Translations under genes and position numbers: made by a program
DNA from: Flectonema sp. DT1601
Lineage: Eukaryota; Euglenozoa; Diplonemea; Diplonemida; Diplonemidae
Assembly: GCA_964019425.1 (NCBI GenBank)
Contig: OZ025810.1
Location: forward strand, 930,001-994,000
Direction of reading: 5' to 3'
DNA length: 64,000 nucleotides
The notes under the pieces: model-generated
The model's input: only the letters and a program-made list of their open reading frames with translations
What the model was told of the DNA's origin: nothing
Database searches by the model: none
Shown: piece by piece, positions 8,900 through 19,454 of the stretch
Position numbering within the stretch: position 1 is the stretch's first letter
Layout: each line of letters opens with the position of its first letter

Positions 8900-9529
8900 A
8901 TGTCTGGTATTGAAGAAATTTTACTTAATGTTGTGGAGGGTGACTTCACTGAGGCAGGATTAAAGCAAAAGACTTTAGAAATAAGAATGTTAATAAGTGG
9001 TAGAGATGATGAGGACTTATTGACTAAGAGATTACAAGATGCTATTCGAGAAAGAAAAAAGAGGGAAATTAGAGAATTTAAAAAAGGTATGAGGAGGTCC
9101 CACCGTGATTCCGACAACAACGAAAGTGCTGATGACATCTTGACGAGGGCTATTGCACAGGTTCGGAGAGAAGTCGATTCCCACACCGAGGCTAATACAA
9201 AACTGGGAAATTCAACTGACGAATTAGCGACAATACAAAATAAATTAACCGACTACATGGGATCTATAGAAGTCTCTGGACGCGCTATAAACCGACTTGC
9301 AGAAAAAGAAAAACATGAAAACCGCCTTCTCTCCGCATCAATCACATACTTTCTATTCGTTTCAGCCTTTATTGTTGGTTCTCGTATATTTGGAATCACA
9401 TTGCAGTCAATAATCTGGTTTGTTCAACTACCAAATTTCGGTTATTGGTCTTCACTAGCAATGCAACTGTTCTATGATACAAGCAGTAGTCTAGTAGAAC
9501 TGATTACGGCAGGGTTGGGGTTGAGATGA
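8900..9529 (+). CDS. Sec20-like SNARE protein
   Basis: 209 residues. The first two-thirds is hydrophilic, Arg/Lys-rich and predicted helical. Residues about 85-150 carry heptad-like spacing (VRREVDSHTEANTKL, TDELATIQNKL, GRAINRLAEKE) leading straight into a membrane segment (about 148-170, ITYFLFVSAFIVGSRIFG). This matches the Sec20 (BNIP1) SNARE layout, a Qb-SNARE of Golgi-to-ER retrograde fusion anchored in the ER. A second hydrophobic stretch (about 170-205) follows, which is longer than usual for Sec20, and no HDEL-type signal is present. A plain tail-anchored coiled-coil protein is the alternative. The ATG is 18 nt after the AG at 8880-8881. The 3' end of this gene is partly duplicated downstream. 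Confidence 0.5.
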   Translation: MSGIEEILLNVVEGDFTEAGLKQKTLEIRMLISGRDDEDLLTKRLQDAIRERKKREIREFKKGMRRSHRDSDNNESADDILTRAIAQVRREVDSHTEANTKLGNSTDELATIQNKLTDYMGSIEVSGRAINRLAEKEKHENRLLSASITYFLFVSAFIVGSRIFGITLQSIIWFVQLPNFGYWSSLAMQLFYDTSSSLVELITAGLGLR

Positions 9530-9662
9530 TTTTATCTCAGAACGATAACAACTTCAACATGGAATGAAGCGCCTAAAAAGGGACGAGTAACTACATATTC
9601 TATTACCCTACAGAAATGAATACTTTTCTTATTCTCACTTTTCTGTTCTAAAATTAATGATA

Positions 9663-9734
9663 GCAACTGCTTTATAATACAAACAGTAATCTATTAGAGC
9701 TGATTGCTGCAGGGGTTGAGGTCGAAGATGATTT
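9663..9734 (+). pseudogene. Partial duplicate of the Sec20-like gene 3' end
   Basis: About 72 nt closely matches the last codons and stop region of the upstream gene (9463-9532), shifted by 200 nt, with roughly four in five bases identical. Shared blocks include GCAACTG, ATACAA-CAGTA and AGATGATTT. It has no start codon and is too short to encode a domain. It looks like an old local duplication. Confidence 0.6.
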
Positions 9735-9800
9735 GTTTTTAATAGTTCTTGTAATCTCATACAGTTATTGTATATTCCTTTTTTTTTTTTTTTTTTTTTT

Positions 9801-9940
9801 GCACCGACGAAATCGGAGAAGAAACTATTCAGATTAAGAGCCGTTATTTATTATGTCATGTTATCTATTTCCTCCCTGTGCGCCAGTAAAACTAGCTTCG
9901 ATCAACAAAAATGTATAAAGGCTTTATCTGAATTTGTTTT
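9801..9940. repeat. Short interspersed element R4, copy 2
   Basis: Closest relative of 6995-7142, in the same orientation. It is preceded by a 22-nt T run (poly(A) on the minus strand). End sequences AAACTATTCAGATTAAG (9822-9838) and CTTTATCTGAATTTG (from 9922) are inverted repeats. The GCGCCAGTAAAACTAGC core is intact. Confidence 0.6.
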
Positions 9941-10106
9941 TTATTTTTACTGAGATGTTTTTTTTTTTTTTTTTTTTTTTAAAATAAAATCTCAAAAGCT
10001 TCCCAGTAAGATTTCTAACAATAATAATAATTCAATCGTTATTTCAGGTAAAAAGAAAGGGAAAAAAAAAAAAAAGAAGATTTAATGAAATGATAAGACA
10101 AACAAA

Positions 10107-13100
10107 ATGATAGCGTTACTACTACTCACACTCTTCATAGGAAGATGTACTGAGTATCCTGACAGGACGGAATGCGATTGCGCAACGGGATCGTCTTCGT
10201 GTCGAAGAAAGGATGTAAATTGTGTGAATGACAAACCATGTGAAGTAACATGTAGATCACAGCAGTCTTCATGTTTAGATGCGAAAATAAATTGTCCAGA
10301 ATGGGGAAGTTGCACTATAAACTGCGACAAGTGTCGTGATGTTATTATAAATTGCCCGTCTAATTCTGTTACTCAGAAGTGTGTTGTTAATTGTGAAGAA
10401 TGTAAAAACGTTCACATCAATCCTCCTTCACTCGCTAAACTGATCTGCTACAGCAACAGCAGCACTTCTTGTGATGCTGCTACAATAAATAATACTTATC
10501 CTTCGACTTCATCAAAAAGCTGTAATTCCACTCCTCCATCAACTGGTTTGTTAAACGCTACGGCATTTGGATATTGTGTAGTTCCGACTCTGCATGGATT
10601 TACTTGCGAGGATTCGTGCTCAGGAACCCACTATACCTGTATCGATGGTGAGTGGAATCCCTCAACTACAGCTAATTGCGACATACCAACAGACTGCATT
10701 GCTAAAAGTGTTTCATTCACTGAAATTGAATCAAACAAAGTGTGTTTAAGCTATGACCTCCCTCTGAAGAGTAGCCCTTCAGTTGAAGAGTGTCTTACAC
10801 AATGTCTAGATGAAACGAGTTGTTTATATTTTTCATACAACAGTCATAGTAGAAACTGTTTGTGGGAACATTCTCAATTTAAATGTTCTGAAGGCACAGT
10901 TAATGACGTCCCGTTAAACGGCTCAAACACATCAACTTCTGTATTTCAAGTGAGAGATGCTTCTCCTGCCTGCAGTGGACATGGATATTGCACTTCTGCT
11001 GGTTGTATTTGTTACAAGTCAGCTGAAAACGGTTTCTGGGATGGAATTTCTTGCGACAAATGCTCTCCTGGTTACGCAACAGCAACATGCAAGGTTCCCT
11101 GTAATGGAGGAGCCTGCAATCCTTGTACTGGTCATGGATGGTGTAGCGACGGAGTTAACGGTGATGGAAGCTGTAAATGTGGTGATAATTGGAATGGAAT
11201 ATCTTGTTCTGAGTGTTCTCAAAATAATTTCGGATCAGACTGCCGAGGAAAGTGTCCGATAGGTACAATAATAGCAGTCACATGTTCTAATAGAGGGGAG
11301 TGTAATAACGGTATCACTGGTGATGGTAAATGCACTTGTCAAGATGGTTGGCAACCTCCTCTATGTGATGCCTGTACACCTAATCACTGGGGGTTTGATT
11401 GTTCACAAGACTGTCCTGGTGCTGGAAATTGCAGCGGTCACGGAACATGCGATCCTGTGAACGGAACGTGTTCTTGTAATCCGACATTTACTGGATCTGA
11501 TTGTAATGTTTCGTGTGATTGTAATGGTCATGGTGTTTGTTCATCAAGTGACCAGCTTTGCAAATGCGACGGCAACTTCGCCGGATCAGATTGCACCGAT
11601 TGCATCCCTGGCTATGGAGATCCTTTGTGTACTACACCTTGTCAGGGTACACCTGATAATGTTTGTAATGGTCACGGTGTCTGCACTACTGTCGGTCTAA
11701 CCGCAGAATGTACATGCGATAAAAATTGGTTTAACAATAATAATAAATTCTGTTCACGTAGCTGTCCAATCGGCAGAGATAAAAAGATATGCTCAGGTCA
11801 CGGAAGGTGTTCAGGTAGGAGATTAAGATCATGTGTGTGTAATAAAGAATGGGAAGGACTAGCATGTGGTAGCTGCTCTAGTAAGTACTCAGGAGTGGAC
11901 TGTAGTAAGCCATGTCCCAGTAATAGAAATACAACTGACGTATGCAGCAACAGAGGTACCTGTTTCGATGGTGGCTGTCACTGTGATGACAGCTGTGGTG
12001 TAGCATGCGAGATTGATTCATTACTCTGTGATCAGCTATGTAGTCAGTCAGGTCTATTTATGCAAAATTGCACTGGTGAATGCCCCGGCTTTGACTCAAC
12101 TCAAACCAAACAAATTCTTTGCTCCGGCCACGGCTACTGCGATGATGGAAAAAAAGGCTCAGGACTCTGCAAATGCGACATCAACAAAGGATGGGGTGGT
12201 GTTGCATGCAATCAACAGTGTCCGACAGCTTCAAATAAATACACGTGTTCTGGTAATGGTTTGTGCACTCCTATTAACAACGGACAGAATGTAAGTTGTG
12301 TCTGCAGTCCTGGTTTTGCTGGTTTTGATTGCAATCTACGATGTCCAACAACAAGAGATGGGATCTGTTCATCAAATGGTGAATGCACAGACACAGGTAG
12401 CTGTGAGTGTCATTCTGAGTGGGGAGGACCTGATTGCTCTGTTTTTTGTGGTTGTCTAGCAGGTCGTGGGATTTGCAATTCAAACTTAACATGTGAGTGT
12501 ACTGCAGCCTTCAATGGAAGTACTTGTGAGAGTTGCTCAAATGGTCTTCACGGAATAGATTGCAACAAGACATGCCACAATGGAATCTCAACAAACGGAG
12601 AATGTCACTGTCTCCCTAACTGGTCAGGTTTGGACTGTGATAAACCCTGTCCTACTGATATCTCTGGTAGGTATATCTGTAATGGAAATGGTATTTGTGT
12701 TTCTGGATCTGATAGACAAATTAGTACTTGTGTTTGTAACAATGGATGGTATGGTGAAGCATGCACTCATCAATGCAATGACATAGTCTGTGGAAACCAA
12801 TACCCCTACGGACATGGTATTTGCAACAAACTAACTGGAGCATGTGAATGTAGTTCTCATTATAAAGGACTGCAATGTGATGAGTGTGCTGATGGTTATT
12901 GGGGTTCAAAATGTGACATAAAATGCCCCTGTAATCCAACAGGTGGCTACTGCGAATCAACAACTGGTGAGTGTGTTTGCTACAATGACATTAGTACAGG
13001 ATATCACACTGGTAAAACATGTAATGAATGCCATCCTGATTGGACGGGTTTACCAATGTGCAAAACACCTTCTATTCCAATTACTCATCACTCTACAATA

Positions 13101-16100
13101 TCAACATTAGTTTCACAACGCATGACTGATATGCATAACTCAAAACTGTTATTGATATCTGACAATACAAGTCTAGGTTATGTTGGAGGTGATCCTATTG
13201 TGTTGTACAACATGACTGCTCAACGAGTTGCTGGGATCGCTTTATTAAATTCTTGTCCGATTCTAAAAGGATGGGAATGGAACGGGATCGTTTACCTTCT
13301 ATCTCAAAAGTGTGTCCAATATGGAAGTTCAAAGATACTGAGAATTAAAAACCCACCGATGAATGACAGTGATTGGGATGGTCGAGGGGTTGGACCACCA
13401 CCTGCATGCACACCTCTAACACAAGAAGTATGTGTTTTAACAGAGTTAAATACCGACTTAACTCCTGTTTTAGATGCAAACTGGTACAGCTCTGAATCTC
13501 CAATTGTGTTACTACTGACTTCAACAAATATCCATTATGTTTGGGTTGATGTGACTTGGGGTATCTCAATATCGATTGAGGTCATGAAATCTGTACCATC
13601 ACCTTTACCTGTTGTATATTCTCCTTTGAAAATATCAAGTGTTAACGGAACGATTTACTTCGTATGTGGGTTGGTTAATGTGTCTCCTGCGTGGTTTTGT
13701 TCTTCTTTTATATTAAACATGACATCGCATTCGCTTCAAAATTTTGGAAATAACCTCGTAAAGGGAGTATCAATGTTTCAATGGGACAAAAGATTATCAC
13801 CGACAGGTGGTACTCCAGTTCCCATCATGACACAAATAACGTCACTGCTGGGAACAGAAACTGAATTTATTATAATATGTGGTACTACCAATCCTAGTAA
13901 AACTGATACCATGATTCTCAGATACAGACAACAGTGTTCTGATTGCTTACCTGTGCTTGAATCTAACTCTGTGATACCTTTAATAAATTATCATTCAGAA
14001 ATTAGTTATAACAACCTAGCCTATGATAAGGAGGAAAGATCAGCATACGGGGTTGCTTCTCATGTTAATCGAATGGGCAGTTTGTCTTCTTTTTTATTTA
14101 AAATTGATTTGATTATTTCATCTGTAAAATCATTAATTTGGATACCCGACACAACTCTTGAATCACTCACTGTTGATATGCCTAGGCGACTAATTTATGC
14201 AGTTGGACAACACGTTAATAGTACTGGAGAGATGTCTCTGTTTGTGTATTCAGCATTGTGTGTTACTGACTTAGAACCCAAGGTTATTCTACGAGATATT
14301 TATAGAACTGAGTTGATGATTTCTGGATTTGGTTTCAAAGATGTATCCGATTCTGAAACACCTCCAAAATGCTATTTTAGTTCTCTCGCAACAACAGTAA
14401 CAACCACAGCTGTTGTTGATTCAAAGTCTAATGTTCGATGCAAAGCTCCGCATACTCAAGATTTATCATTGTGTGCTCTTAGTGGGTTTGTTGATATTTC
14501 GGTATTCGACCCTGTTGGTGAAGTCTTGCCGTATATAAGTAGATGTAAAGTTTCTTATCTTCATGTAGCACATCCTGTTGTTCACAGTGTTGAGCCGTCT
14601 GTTTCTCCTTTAGATTCATTAAAATCAGTAATAGTAGTTGGTAATGGATTCCAATCACAATCTGATTTAAAATGCAAATACAGATCTCCAACAGTTGGGG
14701 ATTTCACTGTGTCAGCTGTGTTGCTTAATGCGACAGCTGTTTCTTGTTTACAACCGCCGTTAGTGCAACCAGTTAGCGACATGTTTGTTTCAATATCTGC
14801 AGATGGTCAGTCTTTTTCGTCTGAATTACAAGTTAGTTTTAGCAGCCATGAGGCGAGAGGATTAGAAATTACTTTCATAAAAACTATTGATGTCATCCGA
14901 GCAGATAAATTCTCAGTTGTTCCTCCTTTTCAGGTTTTTTTGACTGATGAAGTTGGAAATCGACTTCCACCAGGAAGCACTGCCTACCAAGCATCGAGAC
15001 CTGTTCTCATATCACTTGTTAGTTATATTCAAGACCCGATTGATGAATCTTATTTGGGTACAGCTTCTGACATGTATAAAGAGTTCAGTGGAACTTTTCA
15101 AGCTTTCTTGGGAGGTGGTGGTCTGCATGACGTTACGTTTTCAGATCTTACGTTTAATTCACCTCGTGCTGGAAATGTTACATTATCCGCGTCATCTGCG
15201 GGGTTGCTATCGTCAAACGTGAGTTTAAAAATAATATCCGGTGATGCCACTTCACTTGTATTCCTTCAACAACCTCATGAAACAATTGAGAGATTCTCAG
15301 GTAACATCGTAAGAAATAATTCTGATGATTTATTTAGTACTACTTCGGAGCCGTTGGTTGGGCTTGTTGACTTTGCAGGAAGTTTAGTCCAATCACCGCT
15401 AGCTACGTATATTATTAAATACACTGTAACACCGTTTGCTGGTGATGTTGGATTGTCGGATGTCTTTTTTAGTTTGAAATTGAATTCGAGATCTGCCACT
15501 GAGAAGTTACCATCAAATCATCTTTCAAAACTACTTAAGAATGCTCTCAACAGGATTGATTATACGATTCTTATAACTTGTGAGAATACCTCAAATCCGA
15601 ATATAAGAAAAGCTGAAAGTTCAAAGTTGAGGATCGAGAATTGTCCCAGAGGGTCATTCCCACCTCCGAGCTTGTTGGGGTGCAATCATTGTCCTGAAGG
15701 TGGTATTTGTGATGGAACTGAGATCATAGTAACAAAAAGTGGTTATTGGAAATCACCAAATGCTACTACCACATACTATAGCTGTCCTGTTGGTTGTAAA
15801 CAGGGTAATCAGTGTATTCAAGGAAGGAAAGGTGTTGCTTGTGCATCATGTGACATAGGATGGACTCACAACGGAAACACATGCAGCGAATGTTTTCCTT
15901 TAGTCCCACTCATTATATGCTTGTTGCTATTCTTGGTGGTGATGTGTTTTTTATTCGTTGTTTGGATATTGTTTTTAGCATTACCACTTACATCAGGTCG
16001 TGCGTTCTCGAAAACAATAAATCCCCTTCACGGGATATTATTCTCATCAATGTTTTACTTACAAACTGATGGAATGATAGGCGAACTCCTACTACCAACT

Positions 16101-17210
16101 GAATGGTTGAAAACACTGTTGTTATGGCAGTACAGACTTACTACTGGTGACGTATTAAGCGTGACATTTACATCATGTCTTCTTCGTCGAATGCAGGACA
16201 TAGGAAGAGAGCGATACACAGCTCTGTGCTACTATATGGCTATGCCGATAACTGCTGTGGTGTTTACAAGTGTAGTGGGGGTGGTAATGAGACATAGAAG
16301 AAAAGTTCATTCGGTTACTGCGATGACTCTCACTGCGAGAAAAGCAACAGCTGAAGCAAAAGGAATTCATGACCACAGACTACTTCCTCTTCAGCCAGTT
16401 TCAGGAAAGAAACTTCTCTGCATAGGATGGTGCTCAATTTGGTGTGTTTTGCTTCACCCACTTACAAATGCCGCTTTCAATTTGATAGTTTGTTCATCAG
16501 TAGTAGTAGCTGACTACCCACATAAGACTCGACAGACATATTTAGCAGTTGATAGTTCTCTTCCTTGTGATTCTCCTTATAAGAATTTAGCGATCTTCAA
16601 CCTTGTTGTTTATCTTGGAATTGGAATACCGTTGACGTTAATAATTGTTTGGAGATATTTACGAAATGGTGGTCTGTTTCTTGCTTCATTTTTAACTGGG
16701 TCATTCAAACCGCAGTATTGGTATTGGTGGGCTGTTTTAATGGGAAGAAGACTTCTTGTAAGTATTATAATTAAGTTCAGCGCGTCTGGTCCGGTTGATC
16801 GACCTCTCATAGCAATAAACATCTCATCGTTTTTACTGTTGTTTGCAACAGTTGTATTGCAACCTTGGGAATCATACTCACTGAATCGCCATGAGACATC
16901 GTTATTAACATTATCGATAGCATCCAATCAGCTTATGCTTCATTTGTTAGACAGTTCGGACTCAACTGCTTTGGTTGTTTTTATTAGTGTGGTTAAGATC
17001 ATATCGCTGATACTTATTTTGAAGGTCATCGTTTTCGCTGTTGTTACTCATTTTCCTGGATTTTCAAAATTCTTATCAAATAGCAAGAGTATGAAAAAGA
17101 GGATCAAAAAAAATAATGAACCGAAAAACACGATGAGTCACATGGGTGAAGAATTCGGGATTATTGAAGACAGAGATGATGATGATGATGATGACAGAAT
17201 GTCATTATGA
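10107..17210 (+). CDS. Giant EGF-repeat, IPT-domain, multi-pass membrane receptor-like protein
   Basis: 2367 residues without an intron. Order: signal peptide (MIALLLLTLFIG); a Cys-rich N-terminus (about 22-130); a PAN/apple-like segment (about 195-265); about 20 EGF or laminin-EGF-like modules (about 287-985) with recurring CSGHG.C, C.CD..W.G..C and C..C..G..G..C patterns; a region with repeated beta-rich segments, perhaps a propeller (about 990-1390); two IPT/TIG-like domains (about 1390-1580); a filamin-like region (about 1585-1840); a Cys-rich membrane-proximal module (CPEGGICDG...SGYWKSP, about 1845-1930); then 8 to 9 membrane segments and a cytosolic tail ending in a run of Asp. Such proteins are thought to be surface receptors or adhesins. 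The ligand is unknown. The TTTCAG ending at 10047 fits the acceptor. It is not a classical GPCR by sequence. Confidence 0.8.
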   Translation: MIALLLLTLFIGRCTEYPDRTECDCATGSSSCRRKDVNCVNDKPCEVTCRSQQSSCLDAKINCPEWGSCTINCDKCRDVIINCPSNSVTQKCVVNCEECKNVHINPPSLAKLICYSNSSTSCDAATINNTYPSTSSKSCNSTPPSTGLLNATAFGYCVVPTLHGFTCEDSCSGTHYTCIDGEWNPSTTANCDIPTDCIAKSVSFTEIESNKVCLSYDLPLKSSPSVEECLTQCLDETSCLYFSYNSHSRNCLWEHSQFKCSEGTVNDVPLNGSNTSTSVFQVRDASPACSGHGYCTSAGCICYKSAENGFWDGISCDKCSPGYATATCKVPCNGGACNPCTGHGWCSDGVNGDGSCKCGDNWNGISCSECSQNNFGSDCRGKCPIGTIIAVTCSNRGECNNGITGDGKCTCQDGWQPPLCDACTPNHWGFDCSQDCPGAGNCSGHGTCDPVNGTCSCNPTFTGSDCNVSCDCNGHGVCSSSDQLCKCDGNFAGSDCTDCIPGYGDPLCTTPCQGTPDNVCNGHGVCTTVGLTAECTCDKNWFNNNNKFCSRSCPIGRDKKICSGHGRCSGRRLRSCVCNKEWEGLACGSCSSKYSGVDCSKPCPSNRNTTDVCSNRGTCFDGGCHCDDSCGVACEIDSLLCDQLCSQSGLFMQNCTGECPGFDSTQTKQILCSGHGYCDDGKKGSGLCKCDINKGWGGVACNQQCPTASNKYTCSGNGLCTPINNGQNVSCVCSPGFAGFDCNLRCPTTRDGICSSNGECTDTGSCECHSEWGGPDCSVFCGCLAGRGICNSNLTCECTAAFNGSTCESCSNGLHGIDCNKTCHNGISTNGECHCLPNWSGLDCDKPCPTDISGRYICNGNGICVSGSDRQISTCVCNNGWYGEACTHQCNDIVCGNQYPYGHGICNKLTGACECSSHYKGLQCDECADGYWGSKCDIKCPCNPTGGYCESTTGECVCYNDISTGYHTGKTCNECHPDWTGLPMCKTPSIPITHHSTISTLVSQRMTDMHNSKLLLISDNTSLGYVGGDPIVLYNMTAQRVAGIALLNSCPILKGWEWNGIVYLLSQKCVQYGSSKILRIKNPPMNDSDWDGRGVGPPPACTPLTQEVCVLTELNTDLTPVLDANWYSSESPIVLLLTSTNIHYVWVDVTWGISISIEVMKSVPSPLPVVYSPLKISSVNGTIYFVCGLVNVSPAWFCSSFILNMTSHSLQNFGNNLVKGVSMFQWDKRLSPTGGTPVPIMTQITSLLGTETEFIIICGTTNPSKTDTMILRYRQQCSDCLPVLESNSVIPLINYHSEISYNNLAYDKEERSAYGVASHVNRMGSLSSFLFKIDLIISSVKSLIWIPDTTLESLTVDMPRRLIYAVGQHVNSTGEMSLFVYSALCVTDLEPKVILRDIYRTELMISGFGFKDVSDSETPPKCYFSSLATTVTTTAVVDSKSNVRCKAPHTQDLSLCALSGFVDISVFDPVGEVLPYISRCKVSYLHVAHPVVHSVEPSVSPLDSLKSVIVVGNGFQSQSDLKCKYRSPTVGDFTVSAVLLNATAVSCLQPPLVQPVSDMFVSISADGQSFSSELQVSFSSHEARGLEITFIKTIDVIRADKFSVVPPFQVFLTDEVGNRLPPGSTAYQASRPVLISLVSYIQDPIDESYLGTASDMYKEFSGTFQAFLGGGGLHDVTFSDLTFNSPRAGNVTLSASSAGLLSSNVSLKIISGDATSLVFLQQPHETIERFSGNIVRNNSDDLFSTTSEPLVGLVDFAGSLVQSPLATYIIKYTVTPFAGDVGLSDVFFSLKLNSRSATEKLPSNHLSKLLKNALNRIDYTILITCENTSNPNIRKAESSKLRIENCPRGSFPPPSLLGCNHCPEGGICDGTEIIVTKSGYWKSPNATTTYYSCPVGCKQGNQCIQGRKGVACASCDIGWTHNGNTCSECFPLVPLIICLLLFLVVMCFLFVVWILFLALPLTSGRAFSKTINPLHGILFSSMFYLQTDGMIGELLLPTEWLKTLLLWQYRLTTGDVLSVTFTSCLLRRMQDIGRERYTALCYYMAMPITAVVFTSVVGVVMRHRRKVHSVTAMTLTARKATAEAKGIHDHRLLPLQPVSGKKLLCIGWCSIWCVLLHPLTNAAFNLIVCSSVVVADYPHKTRQTYLAVDSSLPCDSPYKNLAIFNLVVYLGIGIPLTLIIVWRYLRNGGLFLASFLTGSFKPQYWYWWAVLMGRRLLVSIIIKFSASGPVDRPLIAINISSFLLLFATVVLQPWESYSLNRHETSLLTLSIASNQLMLHLLDSSDSTALVVFISVVKIISLILILKVIVFAVVTHFPGFSKFLSNSKSMKKRIKKNNEPKNTMSHMGEEFGIIEDRDDDDDDDRMSL

Positions 17211-17475
17211 GTGTGATAACTCTAACTCAATTGTTTCGTTACTTTCTTACTATTGTTTTTTTGTGATTGACTGATATTGCTTTGCTTACAACAGATCATA
17301 TGAGCATTCAATTTTTCAAGTCAATTTTTTTTTTTTTTTTTTTGTTTTTTTCCCGTGTCATTTCTGACTCTCTGACTGTATAGAGTTAGATGAAAAAAAA
17401 AATATTTATTTATTTAAGTCTGTGACTTGCTCCTTAGTTGGTTTGAGGACTGTTTTTAGACCAACCGAAAATAAC

Positions 17476-17506
<31 letters not shown>

Positions 17507-17587
17507 CCGGTGGTTAACTTAATACTTAAGCAAAATAATATGATTTTTTTTTTTCTTCTTTGTTCAGTATCTCACGAATACAAAAAC
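17211..17587. other. Intergenic, T-rich
   Basis: T runs of 17 to 18 nt at about 17326 and 17480, then a pyrimidine tract ending TTCTTTGTTCAG at 17567, the probable acceptor for ARL5. Nothing else seen. Confidence 0.5.
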
Positions 17588-18247
17588 ATGGGAATCTTAG
17601 TATCGAGCATGTGGAAGAGGTTCTTCGGGTCAAAGGACTACAAGATTGTAATTATCGGTTTAAACAATGCCGGAAAAACAACCATCTTGTATTCTCTTCA
17701 TTTAGGAGAAGTTGTTGTAACCCAGCCAACCATCGGTAGTAATGTTGAAGAAATTTCTCATAAAAATATAAATTTGATTTGTTGGGATCTAGGTGGGCAA
17801 GAATCTTTACGACCTGATTGGGGTCTTTATTACATAGACACTCAAGCCATAATAATGGTGGTGGACTCGGCAGACGTTGAACGACTTCCTGTCGTAAAGG
17901 AAGAATTATTTCATATGATTGAGCATCCAGACCTGAAGGGTGCTCGGATACTTGTGTATGCAAACAAGCAGGTTTGTTTTTATTATTATTATTATTTTTT
18001 TGTAAAGTACGGTTCGTAGTCTAGTGGACACAAACAGCAATGATTTAGTGCATTCATTGTATTAAAAAAAAAAAAAAAAAAACAGGATGTCGAAGGTGCA
18101 CTCGACCAAGAAGAAATATCCCACAGACTAAGTCTGCACAAGATAGTCGAACACGAATGGCACATTCAGAGTTGCTGTGGTCTTACCGGTGACGGCCTGA
18201 AAGAAGGCATGGACTGGGTAGCCGACAAGATAGTTTCAGGAAGTTAA
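17588..18247 (+). CDS. ARL5: ARL5, Arf-like small GTPase (two exons)
   Basis: Exons 17588-17971 and 18086-18247 give 181 residues. The intron (114 nt, GTTTGT...AACAG, phase 0) falls exactly inside the NKQD guanine-specificity motif, after NKQ. Gly2 of MGILVSS is a myristoylation site as in Arf proteins. The P-loop is GLNNAGKT, switch I has PTIGSNVEE, and switch II is WDLGGQESLR. PTIGSNVEE and the C-terminal WHIQSCCGLTGDGL closely match ARL5 and separate it from ARL1 and Arf. ARL5 acts at the trans-Golgi, recruiting the GARP tether for endosome-to-Golgi traffic. An in-frame ATG lies upstream at 17540 but precedes the CAG acceptor at 17565-17567, so the start at 17588 is preferred. Confidence 0.9.
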
Positions 18248-18589
18248 GATCGAAATTAGTATCGGAACATTGGTCATAATTAATAGCACGATGTAGGCTA
18301 CCTCAAAAAGGAATGGTCTCAGGAGGGGGAAAAAAAAAAAATGAACAAAAAAAAAAAAAAAAAAAAAAAGGGAAGGAAATGTTAAATAATTACGATATGT
18401 GCCATAAGTGACACCATAGAGGTATACAGTCTATCCGTTTGTGAAAAAAAAAAAAAAAAAAAAAAAAATCATTCAGCAGAACAGCAAGTGCGGTTAATCT
18501 TTTTTTATTACAGTTTCTCACCTAGCCGACATTAGTGTTTCCCCTCACCCCTTTTTGACTGATCATAATGATGAGAGAGAACAGAGGTA
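18248..18589. other. Intergenic, A-tract rich
   Basis: Long A runs (about 18346-18369 and 18443-18468) downstream of ARL5; likely its 3' UTR. No gene seen. Confidence 0.5.
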
Positions 18590-18735
18590 AGAGGTATATG
18601 GATTACTCTCAAGACCTAAATAGTTACTTCAAAAGGCTAAGTTAAGCATCGCCATAGATTGTTAAATTATCGTTTTTATGTTACAATACTCGGTTTGTAC
18701 TTTACGAATTCGAATATAACAAACCTCCCATCAAA
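18590..18735. repeat. Dispersed repeat R3, copy 2
   Basis: Counterpart of 2713-2860, sharing ATATGGATTACTCTC and AGATTGTTAAATT. Its right part (TTTACGAATTCGAATATAAC) is also reminiscent of the R2 right end, so R2 and R3 may be parts of one larger element. Confidence 0.55.
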
Positions 18736-19454
18736 ATCACCCGTAAAATCTCTGTGTGATTCTTATAGCGAGCTTTACATGTTTTCGTGCAATTAAAAGC
18801 GCTAAGAAAATAGCACCGTATAACTGATAAAGCTTGGTTAGAGGAGAGGGGGGAGGGGTTTCTTTTTTTTTGTCAACCCTAGCGACAATTTTTAGGTGCC
18901 ATGTCGCCTGGATCCCAAACAATTTTCCTTTTCTTAACTAACACATTGTCGTCACTCCCTGTTGCTGCATTTTTTTGTTTTTGTTTTTGGCTAAGTAGTA
19001 GCCAGACGTATATATTGGAGTCGGTAATAAGTTTGTTGTAAACACGTAGTATGAACATACTGCTCTCTTTCTCTCTCTCTCGTAGCGTATTTTCTTTTTT
19101 TCGTGTGTTGAGTCGTGTTAATGTGGTAATGATGGTGAGAGTATAACATCATTCCTGGCTATCGAAGAATGTCATTCAGTACTCTGATAGCTTAGTATTT
19201 TCGAGAGGGGGGAGGGAGGGTTAATTGATACTTTTCTTTCCACATCGACTGACCATCTGGTGCTTTTAAGAAGGGGAAAAAAAAAAAAAAAAAAAAAAAA
19301 ACCCTATTTCCCATTTCCCTATTTTTAAATTATTTCTTGCATTTAACAAGTATTGTAAGAACGAAAAAGAATGTTGGGGGCAGCACACGTAAACCTTCTT
19401 TAGCTTTATCGGTTTAAGTCGGTTCACGGGTTTCGTTTCACAAACAAAGGTTTT
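18736..19454. other. Intergenic, no gene seen
   Basis: Mixed sequence with purine-rich patches (18840-18858, 19206-19220) and a 26-nt A run at about 19276. No coding frame with family resemblance on either strand. Confidence 0.5.
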
